A stretch of DNA of 64,000 bases from Azadirachta indica (lineage: Eukaryota; Streptophyta; Magnoliopsida; Sapindales; Meliaceae). The DNA is taken from contig CM040451.1 of assembly GCA_022749755.1 (NCBI GenBank), forward strand, positions 1,240,001 to 1,304,000, read 5' to 3'. A program made the position numbers and the translations under genes. Shown here piece after piece: positions 12,306-23,599 of the stretch (positions are counted from its first letter, which is position 1; each line of letters starts with the position of its first letter). The notes under the pieces were generated by a model. That model was not told the origin of the DNA, searched no databases, and saw nothing but the letters and a program-made list of their open reading frames with translations.

Positions 12306-12349
12306 CTCAAAAGTGTGGTTTCGAGTGCATTGGAAGCCACACTTTTGAG
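12306..12349. repeat. Hairpin CTCAAAAGTGTGG / CCACACTTTTGAG
   Basis: A 13-bp perfect inverted repeat, extendable by a few imperfect pairs, surrounds a loop of about 11-18 bases. It lies just left of where U1 and U2 become alignable again (about 12440). Confidence 0.6.
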
Positions 12350-12439
12350 CATACTGTAAATTATACTTTCAAGCCAGTTAACTCAAAAGCAAAGTTGTAC
12401 TTCGCTCGAAAGTATATTTCATATTGAGTTTGGTGAGAA

Positions 12440-15400
12440 TGTGAGAGAATGAGGAAAATTTTGGCAAGTTTTATTAATTAGTGGCTTGAGGAGTGTTTTG
12501 GTCCGAATTTATGTGTTTGGTTAAAGATGAAAAAGTTTTTCTTACATAGTTGTTTCTAAAAAGTGGGTATAAAACGTGACTAAAATAAGAAATTTCCCTT
12601 AAATATTTCGGTCTTGTACTAATTTGATATAATTTTTAAAACAAAACTTTTAGGGTAGATTTTATATTAGTATAGTTTTTGTAAGTAAATTATTAAACAA
12701 AATTAATTATTTGGATGTCTAATATACCTTTTAGTAAAAATTAAATTACATCATTACATCAATAGATAAAAATATTGAAGACATATTACCCCAATAACGA
12801 AGCAAAGTTTGTAAAATAAGGTAATATTTGAAAAAAAATTAGTTTTTAAAATGTTTCAAATCCACAAACTGAAAATTTGAGTTCCTTAAGCATGATAATT
12901 TTTTCAATTTCCTCCAAAGAACACAAAAAGACAAAACTTATGAAAATAAAAACTCTTTTGATAAGTAAAGAAATCATATCAAATGCACATTCAACCCAAA
13001 AAAAATTCTTAATTGATCTAAAATTCGAATAGACTTAAATATTTGACCTAAATAATATTATTGTTAATTTTTCATAATATTTAAATGCTAGTATTCAGTT
13101 ATTTTTAAAATTAAAAAAAAAGAAATAATTTTTATATTTGTACTCTCAGAGATGCTAAGTGTTAAACCAATAATACAATACTTAAAAAGAGCATAAATGT
13201 GATATTTTATAAAAATAACATTTAGTTGTAAGTCAAAATTTAAAAAAACAAAACTGTGGTAGTATTAACTTTTTAAAAGAACAAAATTTTTATTAAAAAC
13301 TATTGAAAAATATTCTAATTAATTAGTAGATATTATTAAGATCTATTAGAATATTTTGCAATCTAAATTGTGAATAAATCGAGTTACGTCTTCCATGGAT
13401 TAGAAAAAATCAAAGGTTTTATGAGTTAAGAAATTGAATTATAATATTTTATGAAAAGATATTGAAATTCTACTAGTTAGGTTTTGACTACGAATATTTT
13501 ATCATGTTTCAAAGAGAAGCAGTTGAAGTTTAGCCAAGCTAAAGGATGATGATTTGTATGCTTGAATATAAGGTTAGATGAGGAAAAATATTCATATAAT
13601 ATTATATAAAAAATATATGAAATACTTCAAAATAGTATATATGTCAAAATGTTAGGTTTTAGATGATTTATTTTTGTAAAATTAATAACTTAATATTTAT
13701 ATTCAAATATAAAAAAATATATCATTTAAATTTAAATTTCAATTAAATTCATATTTCAATTTTATTCAAATTCCAAACAGAAAAAACAAATGACACTTTA
13801 ATCTATTACAAGTATTTATAGAAATTAACTCTTACACACACACCAAAAGATTTGCAATTCGAACCTTAAAGGATGAGTTAGAGATGTGAGTACTAGTAAA
13901 TGTTCTTTTTTATTTGTTTATATGGCATATTGAATATTTTCAATTTCAGTTACTCATTTTTTAATTTAGCACTAAAAAATTTGTAGTTATATTTGAATAA
14001 AATTAAGTTAAATTTGGTACTTAATGCTGAATACAAATGTCTAAATAAGTTCAAGTAATTTAAAAAAATCCTTATAATAATTAAATTATATTTAGTTTTT
14101 AATATAAGAGTTTATTTGATCATCTATAAAATTAGTCAAATAAAAACTTTTCAATGATTTATGTTCTATATTCAAGTGCTATGAATGAAAAATAAATAAA
14201 TTATTCAAATCATTTATATTTATAAATCATTTATATTTTTTATATTCAAACGCTATGACTGAAAAAAGCTACTAACCAATGATTTTCTAAAGGGTAAACA
14301 TTCTTTTAATCCTACAGGTTTAGTTTAATATTCTTATTAGTTATAATGGTTTCAAAAATATCTTTCAAAGTCCTAATTTATTAAAAGACACCACCATCAT
14401 AGTTATTTAAAAATAGTTATTTAAAAAAATAACAAATAAATATCCAAAATAAAAGAAAATATAATATATTTATGTAAAATATATTTATTAAATATATAAC
14501 AATATTATTTCAATAATTTATAAAATAATTGTATTATGATTATTTGTCAAAAATTAAATAAAAATAAATTACACATTCATAATTATTAGAAATTAAATAA
14601 AAATAAAGTATAAACAAATATTAATTTAGTAATAAAATATAGATTTATATTTTCTTTACAACAAATTTATAATAAATATTTGTCATTATATGGTAATTTA
14701 AATAAAAAGGAGAATTAATAATTGAATTAATAATAAAATATAAAATTATAAATATTTATTATTTTTTAATAAATTAAGACTTTTAAAATATATTTTTAAA
14801 AACTACACACAAAAGGTGTATAACTTAAAATCTAAAAGACGCTGTACCTTTTTCTAAATTTATACTATCATGCAGCATGACTTTAATTACTTTATTGTAA
14901 TAAAATATTTTATTAAATATATAACAAATATTTGCCGATAAGTTAATAAATAAGACAACACATTTATTTTATTCTATTTAAATATAAAACTCTAATGATC
15001 CCTTTTGCGATTGAAATGATTATTAATTAAGAGATTCCATGGGGCACGTCACTCTAAATATTTTATCTCAACGAAATTTTAATGCATGAATATGCACATT
15101 AAATAATTAATTAAAATTTCAATCTACGTCATACGATTACTTATAAGCTATGACTTAGTAATAATTAATAAATAAAATCAAAATCTAAATGAATGATTAC
15201 TTTGATGACATTGACAAGCATAGCGACGTGATTGATGGCTCCGTTTTAATACAAAAATATTTTTTCTAATCACATGATTAAAAATAATAATAAAGAAAAT
15301 TCTTTGCAAGCATATTCTTTTAGGACAAAATTATGCTACAATTAATTTCATTGCATAATTTTTTTTAATTTCATTGTTATTCAAATTTCATGTTAAAGAT

Positions 15401-17999
15401 ATTTTTTATTATTCATAAAACTCTCACTTGAAATATATTTTTCATTTAAAATCAAAAAATTGCTCACAAAAGAGAAGAAAATATACCTCCAATAAGATTT
15501 ATATTTATATTTCATAAAAGTTTAAAATTAATAAATTATACATATAAAAGTGAGTTTAATAAAAGGTGTTTAACAAAAACTAAATTATACAAATTGTATA
15601 TATATATGATTTCTATGTTCTCATATCATTTTAATTGCGGTTAAAATTATTTAAGTTTAAAATAATTATAAGCAAGAGGGTATTTTAATATTATTAATAA
15701 ATTATTCTTTTGTCTTTTAATTTGTAGTTGTTGGCAAGTTAATCCATGATTGATATCATTGTTTGACCACTGGCTACTAAGGATTGTGAACATTGACATT
15801 CCAGATTTATTAATGTCAAAATCAAGCAATTAAAGAAATTTTGTAAAATAAAATCCATCTAGAAGCTTTATTGATTGGATAATTCAGCCTCGATAACATT
15901 GCTATAACAATGTTTATTATAATAGTTAAAATATTCTCTTTTTTCTTTCAATTTTAGTTTAATAATTTTTGATTATTATAAAACGATAATACATCATTTT
16001 CTAGAACAAGTGATGTGGGGGCAGATACTAACTTAATTAACAGATAAAATATCTTATAATATTTTTTTAAAAAATACTGTTTCTTATTAATTTATATAAA
16101 CGAATTTATATATATTCTCTATACCAAGATAAATGGTATATAGTATTGAATTTATTAATCTTTATTTTTTAGTATATTTATATTTTCTGAAGTTCAAATT
16201 CAATTAAAATTAGTGGGTTTTGATGCAAATTCAATAAAATTATCTGAATTGGCAATGATTTCCATTAAATCTAAAAATTTTCAAAAAAGAAAAATATTTG
16301 TACACTTGATATTTCTGTTCAACTTTTTTATTATTATAATTTTACGATCTACTCATATATTTATATCAGATATTTACTTAAAATTTGATATTTGATAGTC
16401 ATTAACTAGCCTACATATCTACATTCAATAGGTTCATTATTTACTCTTATGAGAGGGATATCTACTTAAATATTAAGTGAGAAACCCCACAATACTTGTA
16501 TGAGCGAGTCTTGCCATAGACACCATTTGAAAGAAGAGGGCATGCTTCTACCATCCAGTTTGAGGTTGGATGACCTATTCAACTTATAACATATAATATT
16601 TAAAATAAAAATTCAAATACTGCTATATAATTAATACAAATGTAAGACATTCATTTTAAAAGTGTTTAAATTTAATTTTTTACAAATAATGTAAAACATC
16701 GTACAAAATTAAAAGAATATTAATCTTTATATCCATATATACAATTTATATATATCTATATAATATATATATATATTAATTATGTGAAATCAGAACAAGT
16801 TGCACTTTGAATTTCAAGAAGAAAATTTGAAAACGTATTTCTATCTCGACGGAGAAAAGTTGTCGTGCAAGTGAATGTACTTAACGTAATGTCAATCTCG
16901 AAACTGAATAATTTATCAGTGACAAATAAATTAAACAAGAAATTAATGGTAACAAAAAGTTTTAGAAATTAATATTTTACTGAATTTTCTTTTTTTCCCC
17001 CAAAATTAAAAAAATTAAATATTGAGCAAATTAAGATCCAAGAGCTTCTTGTTGTTTTATAATAATAATTTCCAATTACAATAATTTAAAAAAAAAAAAA
17101 GAAATCGGTGTTGGTTGATCGACGTCTTCAACCTTGGCTGATCTTCAATTAATTGCAAAAAAAAAAAATAATGGATATATATTCATACATGCCTCGCTGT
17201 ATATTTGACCATTAAATGCACGTAACTTTATCATGAATTAATTAAATTCCAATTATGGGTTTGACCAAATTTTCCTTCAAATATAATAAATTCATCAATA
17301 TATTTTTAGTTCCACTGTTCTTGAATGAGTCCACACCACACAATCATCTTAATTAATTAAAATACGACCAAAATTAAAGTGATCAATATTAAATAATCTA
17401 GGAAAATTATTGATTTTGGCCCATATCTTCAATTTTTTATATATAGCTATATTTAAAATTATTTTCATAACTAGCAAACACAACACATAATTAAACAAAA
17501 ATGTTCACACAACCATAACACAATAAAATCCAAAATAAACAAGCAGCGTAATCGATAGGAATACTTGTTTCAAGTACTCGAAGTTTGTACTTAAAGAAAA
17601 TGTTTGTTTCAAGTTTGTGCCTGAAACAAATATATAATTGTTTTAAGTACATAGAGTTTCTACTCCGGACATATTTTCAAATATTGCAATGTAAAAAATG
17701 TGCGCTTTAAATTATAGTTTCGAGTGAAAAAAAAAATTCAAAATAAGGTGTACGAAATTCTTTATTTTTTTAGTCATGGGGTGATTTCGTTTAATTTTGT
17801 GTATCCTGATTAATTATAAACGAAATTTATGAAGGTAGTTTTATATAAAAATTACTTACAAATATAGGATATAAACAAAAATTTTCCAATAATTTAATGG
17901 AGGTTAGGTCTAATAGCAATTTAACACTTGCAGAGATGACAATGGCAAAACGTATGCATAATATGAAACCAATTATCGATAAGAATTTAAATCGTGTAT
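12440..17999. repeat. U1 spacer shared with U2 28740-35290 and in part U3 52380-52836
   Basis: The match to U2 begins at GAGAATGAGG/TTTTGGCAAGTTTTATTAAT (28757 onward) and continues to the GTATATTTGACCATTAAATG region (17200 against 35165). U1 is shorter because U2 carries extra insertions. The content is very AT-rich and MITE-like, and no coding frame stands out. The 60-codon frames at 15647-15829 and 16213-16395 have no recognisable features. Confidence 0.65.
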
Positions 18000-18087
18000 G
18001 GGTGTTTGAATGTGTATATCAAGCTATAACATTAAAATAACATTTGCGGCTCTTTCACCTGTAAAAATATTGACAATTGTTTTGCCA

Positions 18088-18349
18088 AATGTCAATTCAA
18101 AAGGATAATCTTTCGTTTTGTAGTTTGAATTTTCTTGGTCAAAGTGGGAGGAGATGACTTGCTTAATTGATCTTCTATTATATTTTTTAATAAAATAATA
18201 GTCTTAAAGATAATTGAGAGCCTAGGTTGATTCTTGAATCCAAATAAAGGATATGAAAGCCAAATCATGATCTGTTTCTTAGGTACTCATTATAAATATT
18301 AAACAACCCTCGAGCCTAATGCCTCCCCACTAACCGAAATAAACAAGAA
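18088..18349 (+). promoter_or_regulatory. Promoter of the intact plus-strand BBE-like gene
   Basis: A TATA box TATAAATA is at 18291-18298, about 52 bp before the ATG. GGTCAA at 18137-18142 is the complement of TTGACC, the WRKY W-box core. The same TATA and the adjoining AAATATTAAACAAC are kept at the two related copies (38682 and 53938), and the W-box is kept in the proximal copies. Regulation by WRKY factors is an inference from the motif only. Confidence 0.6.
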
Positions 18350-19966
18350 ATGGAAATTTTGAGGCTTACAAAGCTTTCATTGCTTTCAACTCTTCTTCTC
18401 TTATCTATAACTTCATGGAGAGCAACAGCTACGTCTGATAAACTCCATGGAGATTTTCTTCAATGTCTTCTCAGCCATTCTCAGCCTTCTCATCCGATTT
18501 CCCCGGTTATTTTTACTCCCAAAAACTCTTCGTATTCCTCTGTATTGCAAGCTTACATTCGAAACCTTCGTTTCAACACAACTTCAACTCCAAAACCTCT
18601 GCTTATTATAACGGCTTTGCATGAATCTCATATCCAGACTGCCATCATTTGTGCTCGTAAACATGGCCTGCAAATGAAAATCCGAAGTGGAGGGCATAAC
18701 TACGAGGGAATATCCTACGTTTCTGAAGTCCCATTCTTCGTCCTGGACATGTTCAATCTTCGCTCCATTGATGTTGACATAAAAAATGAGACTGCTTGGG
18801 TTCAGACTGGAGCAACACTGGGGGAACTTTACTATCGCATTTCTGAAAAAAGCAAAACTCATGGCTTCCCAGCTGGGGTTTGTCCTACGGTCGGCGTTGG
18901 TGGTCACCTTAGTGGCGGTGGCTATGGCAACATGATGAGAAAATATGGGCTGACAGTCGATCATGTTGTCGATGCAAAGGTTATCGACGTAAATGGAAGA
19001 CTTCTTGATAGGAAGTCCATGGGTGAAGATCTGTTTTGGGCCATCAGAGGAGGAGGAGGAGCAAGCTTCGGAGTTGTTCTTGCTTATAAAATCAACCTTG
19101 TTCGTGTTCCGGAAACAGTCACTGTGTTCCAGGTTAGAAGAACTCTGGAAGAAAATGCGACTGAGATTGTGGATCAATGGCAACACGTTGCAGATAAGCT
19201 GCCCGAAGAACTCTTCATCAGGCTCGTACTTGACGTTGTAAACAGCACACAAACTGGGAAGAAGACTGTAAGAGCTACATTTATTTCCTTGTTCCTTGGC
19301 GATTCTCAGAAACTTCTGTCCATCATGAATGAAAGCCTTCCTAAACTGCGTTTACTTCAATCCGACTGCATCGAAACCAGCTGGGTACAATCAATTCTGT
19401 TTTGGACAAATTTCCCTGTCGGAACTCCGGAAGAAGTTTTGCTCGATCGAACACCTCAATCACTGACGTTTCTGAAGAGGAAGTCAGATTATGTTAAGAA
19501 GCCAATTCCGAAAGATGGGCTGGAATTTATATGGAAAAGGATGATTGAACTAGAGAGACCAACGATGCTTTTCAACCCTTATGGCGGCAGAATGGCTGAG
19601 ATTCCATCGACGGCAGTTCCTTTCCCGCATAGAGCTGGAAACTTATGGAAGATTCAGTATGCAACAAATTGGAATGAATCAGGAAACGATGCAGCAAATC
19701 GTTATATAAATGCGACCAGGAAACTTTACAATTACATGACTCCTTTTGTGTCGAAGAATCCAAGAGAGGCATTTTTCAATTACATAGATCTAGATTTGGG
19801 TATCAATCACAATGGGAAAGACAGCTATATCGAAGGAAAAGCTTATGGGATCAAATATTTCTTGGGTAATTTCAACAGATTGGTGAAGATTAAGACCGAG
19901 GTTGATCCTGAAAACTTTTTCAGGAATGAACAAAGCATTCCGGTTCTTCCACACAAAATGAAGTAA
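18350..19966 (+). CDS. Berberine bridge enzyme-like FAD oxidoreductase, intact (538 aa)
   Basis: This is a predicted secreted FAD-linked oxidoreductase of the BBE-like family. Residues 1-27 look like a signal peptide (hydrophobic LLSTLLLLSI, cleavage near ATA). C39 and C101 match the conserved N-terminal disulfide. The FAD_binding_4 region spans about 80-215. It carries RSGGHNYEG with H116, and CPTVGVGGHLSGGGYG with C178, 62 residues apart as in known bicovalent BBE enzymes. The BBE domain covers about 476-534 and ends NFFRNEQSIPVLP. Active-site equivalents include Y118, Y192, K434-x-Q436 and Y478. The K-x-Q replaces the Glu of alkaloid BBE and THCA-synthase-type enzymes, and V181 (Cys+3) predicts oxygen reactivity. 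Both points are inferred from family knowledge. There are about eight N-glycosylation sequons. No intron is needed and the length is typical. The substrate is unknown: monolignols or oligosaccharides are plausible, alkaloids less so. The start follows the TATA box and heads the signal peptide. Confidence 0.93.
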   Translation: MEILRLTKLSLLSTLLLLSITSWRATATSDKLHGDFLQCLLSHSQPSHPISPVIFTPKNSSYSSVLQAYIRNLRFNTTSTPKPLLIITALHESHIQTAIICARKHGLQMKIRSGGHNYEGISYVSEVPFFVLDMFNLRSIDVDIKNETAWVQTGATLGELYYRISEKSKTHGFPAGVCPTVGVGGHLSGGGYGNMMRKYGLTVDHVVDAKVIDVNGRLLDRKSMGEDLFWAIRGGGGASFGVVLAYKINLVRVPETVTVFQVRRTLEENATEIVDQWQHVADKLPEELFIRLVLDVVNSTQTGKKTVRATFISLFLGDSQKLLSIMNESLPKLRLLQSDCIETSWVQSILFWTNFPVGTPEEVLLDRTPQSLTFLKRKSDYVKKPIPKDGLEFIWKRMIELERPTMLFNPYGGRMAEIPSTAVPFPHRAGNLWKIQYATNWNESGNDAANRYINATRKLYNYMTPFVSKNPREAFFNYIDLDLGINHNGKDSYIEGKAYGIKYFLGNFNRLVKIKTEVDPENFFRNEQSIPVLPHKMK

Positions 19967-20294
19967 AATAAATACCAGAAGTAATAATGTTGTATTTGAT
20001 CGTTTGTAAGAAGAAGAAAAAATAAGTTTATTTGATTTGTTGAAAAATAATGCAAATCATACATATATTGTTATTTGATTAGAATCTGTTTGATATACTT
20101 ATTTTCCAATAAAGCAAAAGTTTAGCTAGCTGCTAGAGATTTGAGTAAAAGATTTCAGAATCTCAAAGGAGATTAGTGGATTTTGTTTGATTAATTAACT
20201 AAAATGTTATATCCATGTCTCTATCGTTGCGATTTCATCTTTCAGGCCTGCAGACTGTAATATAAAATTTTTTTAATAATTCAATATATCAAAT
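19967..20294 (+). terminator. 3' flank with polyadenylation signal
   Basis: AATAAA at 20108-20113 lies about 140 bp after the stop and is conserved at 40494-40499 after the second copy. Another AATAAA directly follows the stop codon (19967-19972) and is probably too close to act. This flank is duplicated at 40356-40687, 57002-57290 and, without a gene, at 25905-26204. Confidence 0.5.
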
Positions 20295-20678
20295 TTATAG
20301 GGGTAATTTCATTTTGATCCTTAAAGCTTCAAGAAATATCACTTTAGTTGTCATATTTCACATATTAAATGAAAAGGCCCTAATTTTATGGAAAATTATA
20401 ATTTCATATTTTTAGTTGTTAAAAGATGAGAGTTAATATGTGAGAGTAATATGGTTATTTTTAAAAATTTTAAGGTAAAATTGAAGATTACTAATATTAT
20501 ATGAATTATTAATATTATATAAATTAAAATTGACAGAAGTTTGGTCAAGGGATTTAAATTGTATGTACAGAAATAATTTGGACGTAATAAAATTAGAAAT
20601 TTTTTATATAATATACGAAATATGTTAACTAAAGTTATATTTGCTAAAACATCAAGGATCAAAATGAAATTATCCTAA
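20295..20678. mobile_element. Fold-back element family F1, internally deleted copy
   Basis: It starts GGTAATTTCATTTTGATCCTT and ends with the complement, GGATCAAAATGAAATTATCC, giving inverted ends. It is flanked by AAATTTA on both sides (7-bp direct repeat, target-site-duplication-like). The same insertion lies at the same place in the U2 gene flank (40688-41515) and, truncated, at 26205-26560, so it predates those duplications. A separate copy is at 60174-61311. Confidence 0.7.
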
Positions 20679-21730
20679 ATTTATATTTTATTTGTACCCG
20701 GTAATTTATTAGTAGTATTATTTTAAATATTTTAGTTTCACGGAAAGAAAAACTGAGCAATTAGAATTTTAATCATCCAATGGAAAATTATTTTGAGTTA
20801 TTTATAAAATAAGAATATAAATTCTCAGGTGCTTTCTGGATAGTATTTCTGTAAAATTAATTTGCTGCAGATTGTTTTCAGTAGTTCTTGCGATGTCCTC
20901 AATCTGCCCGCCTTCAACAGGACTATGTACACATAAATCCTTTCGTCTATATATTTTACATGGTTATCTTGCAATTGATGATATCACTAGAAAATCATTT
21001 AATTATATTTATAGAACATAAAACACTCATTATTAATAGTACAAGATAGTCTGTAATGTCATTAGTCATAGAATATTTTCGGTCAGTGTAATATCCTTTA
21101 TATATTATAAAATAGTCGTATGATACGGTTTTTACACTATATGATCTCTTGTATTATATGACCCTCTACATTACACAACCTTTCGGTCAACAAATCTCAA
21201 CGTTACGCGATTATGTCTTTGTAATCCGTAAAACTTTTTTGTAAAATTTTGTGTCGTATTTCATTAATATATTTTATATACGTTTCAATTTCAGGAATGC
21301 AAATAAAATTTTTTTCCTAGATTTGTTACAATGAATTTTGTTTCAAATATAAATATGATTTTGTTATAAAATTTAGTTTAGAATGTTTTTTTTTTTTGTT
21401 GAGTATTTAGTTTAGAGTGTTAGACAAAAAAAAAAAGAAAAATGCAAGAACAAACTTAATTTTCTTTGTTAAGGGTATTTATAATAATGATACTTCTCAC
21501 CTCAAGGGCATATTTCATAGGCCTGGCCAAATTGGTTCAATTACTATAAGCATTCGGTTTCATTCTATTCTTAGATTTGAAACCGAACTTGAACAATAAA
21601 CTAATTAGGATTGAACGTTAAATTTTATTTAAACCTTTAAAGTTACAAAAATCATAAACATGTATAAAATTTATAAAAATTTACATAAATTCTTAAAAAA
21701 GGAAAGGGATATTCATATAAATTTTTTAGG
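20679..21730. other. Downstream spacer of U1, shared with about 41500-42240
   Basis: The GCTTTCTGGATAGTA, CTGCAG-TTGTTTTC and CCTTCAACAGGAC segments recur in the U2 flank. A second shared stretch contains TTCTCACCTCAAG-GCATATTTCATAGGC (21494-21522 against 42002-42030). No coding frame is recognised. Confidence 0.55.
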
Positions 21731-22371
21731 AAATGTTAAGATACCCTCGACACTACTATTCTTACTTTAAATTTACTATTTTATCTCTCAACTATTTAAA
21801 AACACATAAATATTATTCTTTTTTATTTTATAATAACCAATTTAATTTTATTTTAATATTTAAATTTATAGGTATTAAAAATATTTTGATCCTTAATTAT
21901 TTTTCTCCTTCAAAATTTACTCTCAAAATTTTGACAATATTAAATATATGTAATTTTAAAATAGATTAGTTATCTAAAATAGTCGTACTTTTAAAATAAT
22001 GTATAATTAATTATTTTCATGATTATTTAGACAATAACTAAAAATTATATTATATTATTGATTTTTTTATTTTAATATTGTAAAAATACATAATTTTTAA
22101 AATAAAACTATTTTAAATAAATGATCTATTTTAAAAATTATATATAATTAATATATTCAAAAAATTTGATACCATATTTGGAAGGAGAAAAATAATTAAA
22201 GGTCAAAATATTTTTAATACCTATAAATTTAAATATTTGAATAAAATTATATTGGTTATTATAAAATAAAAATAAGGCTAATATACTTATTTTAAAAATT
22301 TTTTGATAGCAGAAGTATAAATTAGTCTATTTAAGGTAAGATTATTAGTGTAAGGGGGTATCTTGATATTT
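21731..22371. mobile_element. MITE with about 250-bp terminal inverted repeats (family F2)
   Basis: The left end AAATGTTAAGATACCCTCGAC pairs with the reversed right end AAATATCAAGATACCCCCTTA. The inverted similarity continues for about 250 bp on each side, including TTTTATAATAACCAAT and TAAATTTATAGGTATTAAAA in both arms. The element is about 640 bp with no coding capacity, so almost all of it is fold-back arms. The family affiliation is not certain. Confidence 0.75.
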
Positions 22372-22469
22372 CTACAAAAGTTAGGGGACATTTGAATTTA
22401 CCAAGAATTAAGTGGGGCATATTGCTTTTCCCCTACAACTTAAGAGGATGAAGTACAATATTCCTATTA

Positions 22470-22790
22470 ACATGCGAAATAATGACGTAATTATTGAAAA
22501 CATTAAACTAAAACAAACATAAAAAAAATAACAAACAAATGCTGAAATGCATGAAAATATTTACATGAACGTGTGAATAGGAGTGGGCAAAAAACTCAGA
22601 AAGCTGAAAATGAAAGCCAACTGGACTGTAATTGATAGGTTCAGTCCAGTTTTGGTACTACATTTTGTGAAACCAAATTTTCGGCTCGGTTTCGGTATGA
22701 ACGCCAAAAATCTGAACCAAATTAGAAATTTTATTTTTTTTGTTTTAGGAACAAAACAATGTCATTTTAGGCCACTAACAAAACACTTCT
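22470..22790. repeat. Dispersed repeat related to 8955-9480
   Basis: It shares AACATTAAACTAAAAC, AACAAACAAATGC and the GGTTCAGTCCAGTTTTGG-type run with 8955-9250. The 69-codon frame here has no family features. Confidence 0.5.
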
Positions 22791-22849
22791 AAAAATTCTC
22801 GGTAAGATGGTGCATGAATGTGGTGCTTATTACAGTGCACACTTGGAAA

Positions 22850-23311
22850 AAGCATTATGGCTTATACAACAACACCGAGGATGACCATCAGATTTTCCTC
22901 GTTCACACTAGTTTACGATACCGAGGCCATAACACCAGTTGAACTCAATATCCTCTTACTTCTGCTCTCCTAACACAACTTGAGGTGGTAGAAGAAAAAA
23001 GGATAGATGCATAAAGGCACACAAATTCCTACCACTGGAAAATGGTAGTAGCCTACGCTAAAGTCATATAAAACCATGACCCTAATCCTGGTAGTATGGT
23101 TCTAAAAGTGGCTGACCATATCAAGAAGAGGTTGGCTTCCCCAGCCAAATTCTCCCTGCAATGGGAAGGCCTATACATCATCAAAGAGGCATATGAAAGC
23201 GGATAATATTGCCTTACGACCACTGACAGGCAAGACCTAAGGGATCCCATCAACGGGAAATGGCCCAAGAGGTACTACAGGAAGGCCTGCTCTTTGTCAT
23301 TTGCCTTTTAG
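22850..23311 (+). mobile_element. Ty3/gypsy integrase C-terminus relic
   Basis: Broken frames read AYTTTPRMT, then SSFTLVYDTEAITPVEL, and further on FSLQWEGLYIIKEAYESG-stop-YCL and INGKWPKRYY. These match, in order, the end of the integrase core (AYRTTPR, TPFSLVYGTEAVIPVE) and its C-terminal module (F-x-x-WEGPYxVxEA, then LKRYY) in plant Ty3/gypsy polyproteins. There are stops in the region after PVEL and after YESG. No LTR or primer-binding site was found. It is a single relic, not an active element. Confidence 0.75.
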
Positions 23312-23546
23312 AGAAGGTAGGTGCTGAATTACGCAAGTAACGAAATTTACTGCACATTGCTTCTATGAGGATCATTTTATTGCCCTTTCTCTTAAAGTTT
23401 TCTTTTGCAAATCAGTTCTTTGTTTTAAAGTTGTTTTCTCACTTTTAATTTCAGAGCCTTTTTGTAATTTCTTCAATCACTTTCAGTACAGTACATTTCT
23501 TTTCATTCAAATTACCATCAAAGCTCTTCTCTTCATTCAAAATATC

Positions 23547-23550
<4 letters not shown>

Positions 23551-23582
<32 letters not shown>
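23551..23582. repeat. (TA)n microsatellite
   Basis: An uninterrupted TA run of about 30 bases lies directly after CCCC. Confidence 0.9.
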
Positions 23583-23583
<1 letters not shown>

Positions 23584-23599
23584 AAAAAATAAAAAAACA

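Noticed and set aside
18584..19252. 222-codon open frame on the minus strand
   Set aside because: It lies wholly inside the intact BBE-like gene on the other strand and shows no family features. It is an antisense shadow, and the same shadow appears in the copies at 39312-39641 and 54670-54948.
18350..19966. Identification as THCA or CBDA synthase, or as the alkaloid berberine bridge enzyme itself
   Set aside because: The bicovalent FAD motifs are shared by the whole family, but the active-site Glu of those enzymes is replaced by K-x-Q, and sequence outside the shared motifs differs.
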